DNA from: Rhabditoides inermis
Taxonomy: Eukaryota > Nematoda > Chromadorea > Rhabditida > Rhabditidae
Assembly (NCBI GenBank): GCA_963966185.1
Contig: CAWZYM010000145.1
Location: 312,894-376,893 of the forward strand
Reading direction: 5' to 3'
DNA length: 64,000 nucleotides
Part shown: piece after piece, positions 52,847 through 63,641 of the stretch
Layout: each line of letters opens with the position of its first letter
How positions within the stretch are numbered: the stretch's first letter is position 1
The notes under the pieces: generated by a model
The model's input: the letters and a program-made list of their open reading frames with translations, nothing else
Database searches by the model: none
Told to the model about the DNA's origin: nothing
Position numbers and translations under genes: made by a program

Positions 52847-54684
52847 ATGGACGGATTCGTTCGGCGTTCGGGCGTGGAGAAGGAGAACACCTCGTCTTCT
52901 TCTGTCGTGGATGGTCCTCCAACAAAGAGGCGCAGCGGCCGCAAGCAGGACTTCCTCACCACAGCCACTATCGAAGTGCGCCAGTTGATTTATCATTACA
53001 TTCTTCAATCTCTTTTTTCTGACGTTGTTGTATAATCGGGTACTCACATCTTCTTGCAGTTCGAAGCGGCGAACAAGGACGTGGGACAGGCGATCATCGG
53101 CGAGCAGAAGGACTGCCTCGAGAACGTCGTCCAGTTCTTCGACCTTGTCAAAGAGACCGACAACGTCAAGGTAGTGTTCTTCATCATTAATGACGTCATG
53201 ACATCAATCAAACCACTTTCAGGGTGAGCTGCAGCAGCTGCAATTCCCCACTCCGTTCCCGTCGAAGGAGCTTCGACTGATTGAGCTGGACAAGACGCTA
53301 GCCAAGGAGTTCCAAGAGGGACAGACGTGCGTGTTTCCATATGTTTCCCTATATTACATGTTGTTAATTTCATTTCGTAATAACCAAGAACATTTACTTT
53401 TCCATCTTCCATTATATTTGGGATATCCTATACATTACCGAAAGATTGGCATAGTAGTTAGCACTCTGATAGTACTATCGTAATCATACCGTATACCTTA
53501 TTCCTGCCCAGACTCGTGTTCCGCGGAGCGCAAGACGATATGGTGGTGCTGTGCTCGGAGGGCAGGACGTACACCGCTAAGGAGGTAGTCTTTTTATCGA
53601 TTTTCCTGATTTTCGAACAGTGTGTCAGGCGTTTGATCACAAAATGGCAATGCAGGTGGAGACGTCGAACTCGTTGCTGATCCTGCCTCGCCTGGCGATG
53701 GCCGGCGACGTGGCAGAGGGAGACAAGCACCTGGTCGTCAGGGAGGTCAGCTAGGGATATCATATATTACCGTATTATATTACTCTATACCTATTATGTT
53801 ACCTTGAAATTGTGCTCAGGTCTCGTCGGTGCTCCACCACTACCTCGAACTCAAGCCGGTCGAGTGCGTCAGCACATATCGGTGGGTGTATCATGGCATT
53901 TTATAGTCGAGTTGGATCCTATATGCCATCCGTGACATTTCTCATGTTGTGCAGTTTCGTGCAACACAACGTGTATGTCTTCAAATATCCAAAACGTTTT
54001 GTGAGAGGGAATCGAACCCCTGGAGGAAGCTCGCAACGATCGCGCGCTGGCGGCGCGCTCTACCACTGCGCCATTGAGGCTCATTCTGAGGGATCATTGA
54101 ATCTCGCAGATATGTTTGCTCGTTATCTCTCATCATTGTACACTGAAGAGGCCAGTGGAGCTAGATGGGCTCTCTCTTCGATCTCTTAACCACTGCCTCT
54201 ATGGCGCAGTGGTAGTGTGCGCCGCCAGCGTACAATCACCGCGATTTGTCCACGGGTTCGATTCCTACTCATGGAAGCGTTTTGGATATTTGATGACATG
54301 CATGTTGTGTTGCACAAAACTGCACAACATGTGAAATGTCACGGATGGCATATAGGATCCAATCCGACTATATAAATAAGGATATGTTCGGAAAAGAAAC
54401 ATATGCTATACTTCCTCGCAGTTTTCGGTCAGTTTCATGTAGAGATTTGGAAATTGTAACGTTTATAGTTACAATATGTGTGTTGAGTGTTCGCGAGTTG
54501 CTGCACGAGCGCGAGCTGCGCTGGGAGTGGGCCGAGGAGGAGAAGGGCGGAGTGGACAGGGTGTGAGTGGGGGCTTCTCTCTCTCTCTCTCTCTCCATAT
54601 GTGTTCATCTTGTACTCTTGTACACTACCTTCGCTTCTATCTAGCGTGAAACCGCGATGTCATGCGCATACGTCGCTTTGATCG

Positions 54685-54753
<69 letters not shown>

Positions 54754-54953
54754 GAGGAAGCTGTGAGGGAGGGAGCGACATGCAACTGTGGTGGTGGTGG
54801 TGCCCGGTGCATTTAGCTGTTTCTCTGACTGATAGTGATATACGTGTTCAGGTACTCGTTCTCGGAGCTGCTGGATCGAGTACAGATGAGCGAGGGCGAG
54901 ATGAGGACTGCGCTGGAGCAGATGCCCGTCGTCGAACACCACGGTCGGTCGAG

Positions 54954-54994
<41 letters not shown>

Positions 54995-56687
54995 ATGAAT
55001 GCGAAGAGTTCGATTGCATGCAGGTTCTCTTCGCTGGCTGTCGCACTCCCTCCGCGACCGTATGTTGAACGTCGTCTGCGAGGCACTCGATGACGACGAC
55101 ATAGGTCAGTATTCATTTATTCCTTGTTTATGTTGTACTTGTATCTCTGTATCTGTGCTACAACGTGTACGTGTAAAAATGGTTTGTAATACATGTAAAT
55201 GTGTGTTTCAACGTGAGCTCATGATGTTCTGCTTGTGAGGGGTTAATATGTAGATCACTGGTTTAGTAGATCAGATTCGTATAAAGTGAAATAGTCGTTC
55301 AATAAAAGTTGTGTGTGATTGTGTGATTGAATGGGTTGGGTTGGAAGAGAACGTGACGGATCCGTTTGCAGCCGTGTCCCTGGACGCCTTTTCCTTCCCC
55401 GCAATGCGGGCCGTCCTACCCGACAATGTCACCGACGACGCCATCAGGTGAGACATGGAGTGATGATTGTCCGGGCGGAAATAGAGGTTTCTTGTAATTC
55501 ATGTTGTCATGTTATTCTATTCCTATGCACAATCGAGGCGGTGTAAAGTATTTCATGTTATTTTTATAGTATGTTGAAGTATTACTTTTGTTATTGCAGA
55601 TGGATGATGCGTTCCATGTGCGAGCCGGTGGAGGGCAGTGGCACGGGTATGGCCATTCCCCTCTCTCTTCTCTCTCTTTTCCCTTCTTTCTCCTCTCTCT
55701 CCCTCTCTCTCTCTCTTCTCCCTCTCTCTCCCTCTCTCTCCTTCTCTCTTTCCCTCTCTCCCCCTCTCTCTCCACCTCTCTCTCCACCTCTCTCCCTCCC
55801 TCTCCCTCTCCTCCATCTCCCTCTCTCTCTCCCTCCCTCTCCCTCCCTCTCCCTCCCTCTCCCTCTCCTCCATCTCCCTCTCTCTCTCCCTCCCTCTCCC
55901 TCCCTCTCCCTCCCTCTCCCTCCCTCTCCCTCTCCTCCATCTCCCTCTCCTCCATCTCCCTCTCTCTCCCTCCCTCTCTCTCCCTCCCTCTCCCTCCCTC
56001 TCCCTCCCTCTCCCTCTCCTCCCTCTCCCTCTCCCACCTCCTCCCCTTCCAGTCTACCGCTTTGTCCCTCGCTCTCTGGTGCGTGCCCGCGCCTCCCAGC
56101 TACTTCGCGCCGCGGTGAGTTTGATTGACTAGATTATTGACTCCTTCATTGGTTTTCCTATCAGGTCCGTTACGAGTGCTCGCAATTGAGCGTCTCATGC
56201 GACAGATGCTGCCGGAGGGATGCGAGATGAGGTGGAGTATTGATTTATCGATTGGATGTATGGATTTGTTCACCACCTATCTCAATGTTGTAGGTGCTTG
56301 TATTGAGGAATGCAATCAGCAGATTACTGATTCGTCTATTTTATCGATTATTGATAGGATTGCAGCTACGACCAGCTGACCGGTCTGTGTCTCCAGTCGG
56401 AGCACTTCCAGACGGGGAAGACTATTCAGTACCTCAACGTCGAAGACCTGCCTGAGGATCCCAAGGAGAGGTACGGTGGAATGTGTAGTTATAGGTATAC
56501 GGTAGATTGAAATATTGTAGAATACGATGGTAGAGAGTGGGAATGGATACTGTAAGACGTAAGGTGACGTCACTTACAGACTGCGCGTTCTGTTTTCGAA
56601 GAAGGACTCGTGGACGATGGACGAGGTGTCCCCGTTCCTGGGAGACATCTGTGCGAATGCAAAGGTGGGCAGGGAGAGGAGAGAGTC

Positions 56688-56725
<38 letters not shown>

Positions 56726-56851
56726 CAAGTGAAGGAGAGAGAGAGAGAGAGAGTTTCCTTACAGGCCATGTCGGGTATGATGGTTGCCCACTGCCGCTCC
56801 ACCACGTCTCCCAATGGAGAGAAGGTCTTCTGCTCGCTGCGCGTCGTCTGA
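52847..56851 (+). CDS. dscc-1: Sister chromatid cohesion protein DCC1 (DSCC1), subunit of the CTF18-RFC clamp loader
   Basis: About fifteen small exons give a protein of roughly 400 residues, the usual length of the family. Family landmarks include RLIELDKTLAKEF, LVFRGAQDDMVVLCSEGRTY, KEVETSNSLLILPRL (53.5-53.7 kb), LHHYLELKPVECV (53.85), RVRELLHERELRWEW (54.5), YSFSELLDRVQMSEGEM (54.87), DAIRWMMRSMCEP (55.6) and a winged-helix C-terminus ending at 56851. DCC1 acts in the nucleus with CTF8 and CTF18 to load PCNA and to support cohesion; the winged helices contact DNA and polymerase epsilon in other organisms. The N-terminus MDGFVRRSGVEKENTSS contains a basic TKRRSGRK stretch that may be a nuclear signal. 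One intron (53881-54489) hosts a tRNA-like foldback, and another holds a pyrimidine tract of about 400 bp. Confidence 0.85.
53991..54082 (-). ncRNA. tRNA-like Pol III unit, left arm of the 53.9-kb foldback
   Basis: Minus strand: A box ATGGCGCAGTGGTAGAG (complement of about 54058-54073), a CGCGC/GCGCG anticodon-like stem with a 7-base loop, B box GGGGTTCGATTCC (54009-54020), and CGTTTTGG terminator near 53995. The loop lacks the universal U33, arguing against a working tRNA. Confidence 0.55.
54194..54283 (+). ncRNA. tRNA-like Pol III unit, right arm of the 53.9-kb foldback
   Basis: Plus strand: A box ATGGCGCAGTGGTAG (54201-54215), B box GGGTTCGATTCC (54254-54265), TTTT at 54280-54283. It is diverged from the left-arm unit mainly between the boxes. 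Confidence 0.55.
54689..54752. repeat. (CT)n microsatellite in a dscc-1 intron
   Basis: Over 30 CT units; shorter CT tracts lie at about 54575-54595 and 54957-54992 in the same gene. Confidence 0.95.
55648..56053. repeat. 400-bp polypyrimidine tract with tandem CTCCCTC/CTCCAT units
   Basis: The plus strand is almost entirely C and T across an entire dscc-1 intron, with repeated blocks such as CTCTCCTCCATCTCCCTCTC. A long homopyrimidine-homopurine run next to the splice acceptor can form triplex (H-) DNA. It is non-coding although frames stay open. Confidence 0.95.
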
Positions 56852-57295
56852 TGACGTCATCGCGGATACTTCATATGCTGCTTTTTGGGACTAGACAATG
56901 ATCTCTTTGTGGTTACCGTATTCACTTGTATCATGCTCACTTTGTACGTTTGACATGTTTTGACGCGTATAGTTCTATATAAATGTTTCTTAGTTGTTGT
57001 TTTTCGATCGTACCAAGAGTGATCCCTGGATGTTGTGTTGTTGCGAAGTGCTGAGACAGTTGTTAGAGGAAGGTGAAGCGTGATAAACAAACATAATTGT
57101 AAAACTCTCGGATCACATACTCTTTCTCTCACTTTCACCACTCTCCGCCCCTCTCCCCCTTCTCACACTGCAACATTTTGCCACACTGCGCGCACACACC
57201 ATTCCTTGTATTTGCTCAATTTTCTCGCCCCTGCGTTTTCGAGACAGAGTTCCGATTTCGCCCTCTATCCCTCACCACTAGCGAAAGAGAGGGTG

Positions 57296-57341
<46 letters not shown>

Positions 57342-58341
57342 CAGACAGGCAGAGTCGCGCACTGGAGTGAGCTGAACGGTTCCGGATTTGCAGCAGCAGC
57401 CAGCTTCCGGCAAGCCTTGCTTCCGCCGCCATCTGATCTTCTGATCGATTATTGATTGTGTGACGGATTGGTGGGATGTGTGGTTGCCTAGAGTTGTGGG
57501 TTGCCAACTCGCCTACTCTACATTACACTGTGGTGAGTGAGAGGGGAGAGAGAAAGAGAGAGAGAGAGAGAGAATGAGAGAGGGTGTGTTACTGCCACTG
57601 CCGCCCTCCGGCCGTTGCCCGAGGGCAGTTCTGTGTTGTATTGGCTACTCGCTCACTATCTCTCTCACTCATTCTCACGTACTCGCTTCTTATTTTGTTC
57701 TGAATTGTGTTTCTTGTTTCATCTAGTCCTGCTAGTTTGTCTCATGTTTTCGCAATGTTATATATTTCTCTGCAACCTACGTATCTACGTCATATACAAT
57801 TAAGTGTTTTTTACAGTGATGATGAGTAATACTTTGTTGAAAAGAGTGATCTCACGAAAGCAACAGCTGATAGCAATATACTCGCCTACTCTCCCATCTC
57901 AAATCTCGCTATTTCATAAACCGCAGTCAATGACTCACCGAGAAAAAACTCTTCTAGAAAACACATTGCCTCCAGGCAATATAGTGAACACATGTTGAGG
58001 AGCAGGAGGCGCTCTCTCACCAGCCCTCCCCTGTCTGCCCCTCTCCGATCGCGCGCTCTCTCGCCGCTCTCGCCGTCCGTGTCTCTCGGGCCACTTGAGC
58101 GGGGGAGGAGGCTGATCGATTCGATTCACACAACACAGAGGAGTCTCTCTCTCACTGTTCCTCATAACAAAGCATTGAGGATATATAACATCCCCTCTCA
58201 CGAACAGCTCATTGTCAGTGTTTCATTCCTCTTCTTTTCATCCCGTTTCGCGCGTCGCTGATAATGTGTTGTCCTCATCGCATTTCGTTTGTCCTTACTA
58301 TCCAATGCCCAGCTGTGAATCACGCACTTATTGATTATCGC
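56852..58341. other. Intergenic region between dscc-1 and profilin
   Basis: Contains GA runs at about 57300-57334 and 57540-57575 and pyrimidine-rich stretches. It probably holds the dscc-1 3' UTR and the profilin promoter and outron. No gene is recognised. The 1.5-kb spacing argues against an operon. Confidence 0.6.
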
Positions 58342-58352
58342 TTGATCTTCAG
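58342..58352 (+). other. Probable spliced-leader acceptor for profilin
   Basis: TTGATCTTCAG ends three bases before the ATG at 58355. Confidence 0.55.
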
Positions 58353-58354
58353 AT

Positions 58355-59140
58355 ATGTCGTGGGATCCGTTTGTCAACGACCAGCTCATCGGAACCGGCG
58401 TCGTCAGTTTTTTTTTCTTATTCAGTTATTTTGTTACTTTAAACGCAATTATGATGTTTTCTAAGATTCATTTGGTGTTTTTTACGTTCTCCTAATACCT
58501 AATTAATAGAAGCGTTCATAATCATATAAAACGCAAAATCTACAATTACAAACCTACAATACAAAAGTCTTTTCAGGTGTCGAAGGCGGCCATCTGCGGG
58601 CTGGACGGAGCCATCTGGGCTAAGAGCGCCAACTTCAACGTGAGACATGACTGTTGTATTTTCATTTTGTTTTATCAGTTGTTATCAAAACCAAATCAAA
58701 ATCAAGCTATTCAATACACACTCCCCGTTGCTGAGATTAGTTCATTAATTTGACTGAGCATCACAGAGTCACAAAGAGGAAAGAGGTGTGTTGTGAGTTG
58801 TGACTGTCTCCCCTCCAGATCTCTGAGGCGGAGGCTGCCGCTGCTGCGAAGGCGTACGCCGCGCCCGACGTCGCCCAGAGCAACGGACTCAAGTTCGAGG
58901 GAGAGAAGTGCGTCAGCCGTTCCTGGTCACATGTTCCATCCGATCCTCTTCGTGCTCATCTGCACATGTTCTGTCTGTACAATGAGCGCAGATAATTTTC
59001 AAATAGATTATTGTTCCGCTCCTTTAATTTTGATGTAAAAAAATGAATATTCCAGGTACTTTATGCTGAACGCGAACGATGAGAGGATGATCGGAAAGAA
59101 GGGCGCCAACGGGTTCTTCACCTACAAGACCAAGCAGGGT

Positions 59141-59193
<53 letters not shown>

Positions 59194-59310
59194 TTGACCC
59201 TGCCCGTTCCAGCCGTCATCATCTCTGTGTACGAGGGAGGCATGCAGCCCGAGGCTTGCTCGCAGGCCACCGGGAAGCTCGCCGACTACTTCAAGTCCAT
59301 CAACTACTGA
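58355..59310 (+). CDS. Profilin
   Basis: Five exons encode about 126 residues, the usual profilin length. The start MSWDPFVNDQLIGTG and the following SKAAICGLDGAIWAKS match the N-terminal profilin signature (W3, then CGxDGxxWAxS), involved in poly-proline binding. KYFMLNANDERMIGKKGANG and the C-terminal GKLADYFKSINY complete the fold. Known role: binds monomeric actin, exchanges its nucleotide and delivers it to formins and Ena/VASP proteins. The first donor could be placed after GGC or GTC, changing the protein by one residue. An intron holds a GA tract at 59140-59192. Which C. elegans pfn paralogue it corresponds to is not determined. Confidence 0.9.
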
Positions 59311-59557
59311 GCTTGCGTCACGTCTTGCGTCACCATGCGTCGCACCTTGCGTCGCCCATGACTTCTAGTCCCCGCTAGCGAGCGCTCACTGAGATTACTG
59401 TAATCATACCGTATTCGGCCTTACCCCTGACAGACTGGTGCCACCCATGTGTTCTCTCTATACTCTATATATGTATTGTGTGTATGTTATGTGTTTGGAA
59501 CGAGAGTAAATCTATGAAAGAAGAATACATATGTTCAGTGTTTGTATTTCATACAAC

Positions 59558-61057
59558 TTTACAATCGGTTTTCAATTTTATGTTTAAAACGTGGACACTT
59601 CAATAATTCAAAGCTCTTCTTTTCGTTTTTCTGCTTGTCGTACCGGCAAACGAAAGGGCGGGGAGTGGAGCAGCGACAGTCATTCCACGCGCCAGATCGG
59701 GTCATCTCAAAAGGGAAAACGGATTACAAGATCATGAAACACTGTCACTTTCTGTATTTCATTTCATGTAAGAGTAAGAGGTCATTGGTAAGAATTGTAG
59801 GTGTGGATGTGTAGAATGAACTCACCTCCACACACTCCTCCCCTTCGCCCTCATCCTCTCCTCCATAGTTCGGCTCCCCGCGCGCCCAATGAAGAAGCGG
59901 AGACGAGATCCAGCCGGCGATCTCAACGCGTTTCGATTAAAGGGAGTGTACACTCTGAATTCCGGAGTTGAGTTAGCACCGGGATGTGAAAATATGTTGA
60001 AAACGACTCAGTTTTGTCAATACAACTATTTGCTGAAAACGTCTGCAAATTGGTGAAAATTGATCGCAAAATGTATCAAAATGCAGAAATTGGTGCCAAT
60101 TTGGTGCCAATTTTCAATGTTTCAACAGAATTTTTCACCGACTTATAAGTATCTCCGACACATAGTTTGTATTGACAAAAGTGCATCATTTTCATCCTAT
60201 TTTCACATCCCGGTGCTAACTCAACTTCGAAATTCAGAGTGTACACTCCCTTAAAAACACCTTCTATCATGCATTATTGTTTACAGGCTCGGTAGATCGG
60301 TAGCGCCACAGTATTGAATCAGTTAATGAATGGTGCAGAGAGCCGTTTGGGTTTTGTAACGAGTGCTCACGTGAATTCTCTGGCATTCCGGTCCCAGCGC
60401 GGCCCGAGAAGAAGGCCGTCGGGGATGGTGGAGCGGTGGGAGAACATGCCTGTGAGTAGGCTCATCACCCTCACGTGTTCTCTCTCTCCCTCTCTCCTTC
60501 TCTCCCTCTCTCCCTCTCTCTCTCTCCCTCTCTTTCTCTCGTTCTTCCTCTCACCTAGCACCATCGCATTCTCGTTCCAGTTGTCGATTGTCGCAATGTT
60601 GGCGAGTGGATGTAGACTGGAGCAGTGTTCGCTCGCCTGACATATTCTGCCCATGGATTGAATTCGTGATGTAACGTCTTACCTCCTGCCAAGTGGTCTG
60701 TCGTGGAACGATCATATAGCAGGAGGATGCGTGCGCGGTCCATCCGGGAAGGCAGGAGCCGGCTGAACGAAGAGGAAACATGCAATGTAGCACAAGCGAA
60801 GATACAATGGGAGACGGACACGAGGATTTGGACGATAGAGACAGCGCATGTGTTGTAGATGAAGAGACAGACAAACGAAAACATGTAAAACTGCGAACAT
60901 GTAAAACTTTCTCACCGTTCCATGAGCTTTGTTTGGTAGGGTGTTCTGAAATGTACGTATGTACGATTTTTATGATTATACTCACCATTTTCTTCGAGTA
61001 CAGAAACGTCATTCCCGCTAGGATGAGCTTTCCCGCGCCGAGGCAGCCGAAACACAT
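59558..61057 (-). CDS. C-type lectin domain protein with N-terminal hydrophobic segment
   Basis: Exons on the minus strand give MCFGCLGAGKLILAGMTFLY (61.05 kb, a signal anchor or signal peptide), a Ser/Thr-rich stretch (60.9-60.8) and then a C-type lectin fold. Its pieces are GSCLPGWTAHASSCYMI and RQTTWQE (60.75), ASEHCSSLHPLANIATIDN (60.63), GPRWDRNAREFT (60.39), ARGEPNYGGEDEGEGEECVE (59.85) and AWNDCRCSTPRPFVCRY (59.65), ending near KIENRL with a stop at 59558. The EPN-type motif usually predicts mannose-type sugar binding with calcium, and the WND triad is present. Nematode clec genes often act in immunity, but no specific role can be inferred. An upstream ATG at 61079-61081 is in frame, but CTCCAG before the chosen ATG looks like an acceptor. 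One intron contains a TTAA-flanked MITE. Confidence 0.8.
59937..60256. mobile_element. TTAA-flanked MITE in the C-type lectin gene intron
   Basis: TTAAAGGGAGTGTACACTCT at the left and its complement ending CTTAA at 60256 are parts of inverted arms of about 60 bp, which also share GAGTTGAGTTAGCACCGGGA. TTAA borders suggest piggyBac-type mobilisation. No tRNA-like boxes and no ORF are seen. Confidence 0.85.
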
Positions 61058-61423
61058 CTGGAGATGAAGATACTGTATCAATAAAGAATAAGTTATCAGG
61101 TGATAATAATTATATATAACCGTCGATTGTTTGTGATGACTGGATGTGTTTTCACAAGAGACGAATGTTCGAGACGAGCCGCGTGTAAGCGTGAGAATGC
61201 TCGATTGGATCCCGTATGATTTGTTTTACTCTGAAAATTGAAAGAAGAGAATGATGCAGTTGTGAAGTATGCATAAATGATAAATTTATATTAATATTGT
61301 TTTTTCATGTATGTTATTCGTTGTGGACATCTTTTGAAACGATTCGTGAACTCTTGTTATAGAGAATACTTGGTAGCCGTGGCCTTCTTGAAAGGTCATC
61401 ACGGCATATTCGGGCTAATCAAG

Positions 61424-61801
61424 TTAAAGGTACACTGGCAACTTTTTTGACTCAAAATGTTTGAAAGAATCATATTAACCCAAATCTTAATCGATTTGTG
61501 AGAAAGAACAACGATTATCCGTTGCTTTCAAATGTTGCAACTCGCTATTGCAACATTTTATTTCAAACTCAAAATTGGTCTCGCCACGACTTCCATTCCG
61601 TTGAACTCTTCAATACTGCAGAAATGGCGAGAGAACACATAATGCCAGACGAAAAAAGCCCTTTTACTCAATGTGTGTGTGTGCGCCGTAGTGGCACAGA
61701 CCTCGCCGGTGCGAGTCCTGTCTATGGCAAAAGTTTTGCATGAGTGGTAATGCGCGTTCAAGAGAGCTAGTCGCAGAATTGAGTCGCCACTGTTCCTTTA
61801 A
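61424..61801 (+). mobile_element. TTAA-bordered element carrying a tRNA-like unit, second clear copy
   Basis: The left end TTAAAGGTACACTGGCAACT and right end GAGTCGCCACTGTTCCTTTAA match the termini of the 19372-19732 element with a few changes. Located between the lectin and HMG genes. The tRNA-like unit sits in the right half on the plus strand, which corresponds to the same relative orientation as the 19.4-kb copy viewed from the other end. Confidence 0.75.
61676..61737 (+). ncRNA. Degenerate tRNA-like Pol III unit inside the 61.4-kb element
   Basis: A-box-like GCCGTAGTGGCAC (61684-61696), B-box-like GGTGCGAGTCC (61708-61718, one mismatch to consensus) and TTTT at 61734. The A-B spacing is shorter than in a tRNA, so it is probably decayed. 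Confidence 0.35.
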
Positions 61802-61899
61802 ATCAAAACAATCATTTATTAGTCACAGACTTCAGTAAAAGAGTAAAGCAAAGCGAGAAAAGAATAGTACACGTAGGTGGGTGAGATCAAACGGCGAGT

Positions 61900-62547
61900 C
61901 TACTTCTTGGCGGTCTTCTTTCCCTTGGGCGACTTGGCTGCCTTCTTGGGAGACGCTTTCTTGGGAGAGGAGGCGGCCTTGGACCCGCCGCCTTGAACGC
62001 CGCCATCTCCTTTTCGTACCTCTCCTTGTCCTTCGCCGCAGCCTTCTCCCACTTGGACTTGTCCGCAACCTGGAACAGGGTACTGTATCATATAATGTTA
62101 CTGTAAATCACTATTCTACCGTATCATCAGGCTACCATACCTTGCCCCACTCGACTCCAGCCGCCCTGGACACGTCGACGACACTCATTCCGGGCTTGGT
62201 GAGGGCGGCCCTGTTGTCCTTGAGCCACAGCATGTACGCCGACTGACCGCGCTTCGGCGCGTTCGGGTCCTGCAACGAATGTATTGGGTACGGTAGAGTC
62301 AAGTATCAGAATCAGATGAACATTCCGAATCAAAGCACATCACAATTGTATGCCGATTGATTTCCTTTTGCAGTATAGTACAATACTATTACAGTATGAT
62401 TTACAGTACCCACCTTCTTAGCGCGCTTGGCCTTGACGGGCTTCTCAGCTTTGGGAGATTTGGCGACCGGCTTGGCCTTGGAGACCTTCTTGGGAGACAC
62501 GGGGCGGCGACGGTGGCGGCGGCGGCCTTCCTAGCGGGACGAGCCAT
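61900..62547 (-). CDS. Single-box HMG protein (HMGB/HMG-D type), reading frame broken twice as read
   Basis: Three exons. The N-terminus MARPARKAAAATVAA is followed, in another frame, by SPKKVSKAKPVAKSPK (62.5-62.4 kb). Then DPNAPKRGQSAYMLWLKDNR with AGVEWGKV (62.27-62.14), and DKSKWEKAAAKDKERYEKEM (62.07-62.0), together one complete HMG box. The basic tail AASSPKKASPKKAAKSPKGK reads only after a second frame change and ends at 61900. HMG box proteins bend DNA without sequence specificity and act in chromatin. Both breaks lie in short C or G runs (near 62499 and 61993) and each needs one added base. Sequencing error is likelier than loss of the gene, since the protein sequence outside the breaks is intact. 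A TTTCAG acceptor lies 12 bases before the start. Confidence 0.75.
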
Positions 62548-62559
62548 GACTACTAGTAA

Positions 62560-62567
62560 CTGAAAGG
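62560..62567 (-). other. Probable spliced-leader acceptor for the HMG gene
   Basis: The minus strand reads CCTTTCAG 12 bases before the ATG at 62545-62547. Confidence 0.5.
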
Positions 62568-63599
62568 ATGGAAGTCGAGTACAGCTACTGAGCGCAAGCA
62601 AAGGAATGGACAATAATAAAGAAGTGAAGAAGGGATATGAGTGGATCATGAGTACTCGGTGCCCCGGCTTTTATTCGGACTCATGTTCCCGCCAAGCGAG
62701 GGCGTGGCGCGTGCGGTGATTGGCTGGAGTGAGAGTGGAGGTGGGTAGAGTGCCGATGGCTGGCCGCCGGCAGTGCTGTGTGCTCGGGGCGTGGAGGCTC
62801 GCGGAAGGAGGGGATTTTCTACTTGCCGATAAAAAATCCGATTCTTCTGGGCTCGCGGATGGAAGGAGAAACGAGAAATTTAAGTTTTGTTCAAAATATT
62901 GGCAAATGCGGATATTTTCAGAAATTATTAACGACAAAGATTTTTTTTGCACAACTTTATCGTAGTTTCTTGCAGAAACAAGTATTATGTACTATAAAAA
63001 TTTACTTGCAAGTAAAAAGGGAAAAAAGATAAACATGCGTTGATACATATTAAGATGATGAGAGAGTGCACGGTGTTCGTCTCTTCGTCTCAGTTCTCTC
63101 TCCTCCTCTCCACTCTCGACTCACTTCTTAGAAGTCATAAGTGATATCGACATTTCTTTGTTGTTTACTGTCTACTCCTACTCTCCTTTCAGTAAGCCAC
63201 AAGCTCAGAAGTCATGTACTAAGACAAAACGTTTCTCAAGTTGTTTATTCTTGATCTAATTGTATGTATTCTTTCCGTTTCATAACAAACATTTTGCTGA
63301 CGTGAGCAGCATTTCTCAAGCTTCTTAGCTTCTTACATTACATTTCATACGCATACGTTTATTTCTTGTTAGCTCTATACCTAATAAAGAATAAACATTT
63401 TGGACGACTTTGCACTATTTCTCAACTCCATTTCTCGTCGACGACAACTTTTAGATTTTTTCTCAGTGTCAACAAGTCGATTGCTGCTAGCACACTCGTC
63501 TCGTTTCCCTTTCTCTATCTTACACTACTATTGCATTGTCTCATTTTCTGTCCTTCCCTTCGTCCACTCATGGGAATTGGCCGAGGAAAAGCGACATAC

Positions 63600-63641
<42 letters not shown>

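Larger units (their letters stand above)
53902..54372. mobile_element. Foldback element with a tRNA-like unit in each arm (divergent)
   Basis: Inverted arms begin TATAGTCGAGTTGGATCCTA and end with the complement, TAGGATCCAATCCGACTATA, giving a possible TA duplication. Matching continues through GCCATCCGTGACATTTC, TTGTGCAGTTT(C/T)GTGCAACACAA and AAATATCCAAAACG. Each arm holds a tRNA-like unit pointing outward, into the dscc-1 intron. There is no ORF. Confidence 0.85.

Noticed and set aside
55571..56128. Open frames of 150-185 codons made of Ser, Pro and Leu repeats
   Set aside because: Translation of a CT-rich intron; flanking dscc-1 exons and splice sites show it is not coding.
52847..59310. 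dscc-1 and profilin as a trans-spliced operon
   Set aside because: The 1.5-kb gap is far larger than typical nematode operon spacing, and both have SL1-like acceptors at their own starts.
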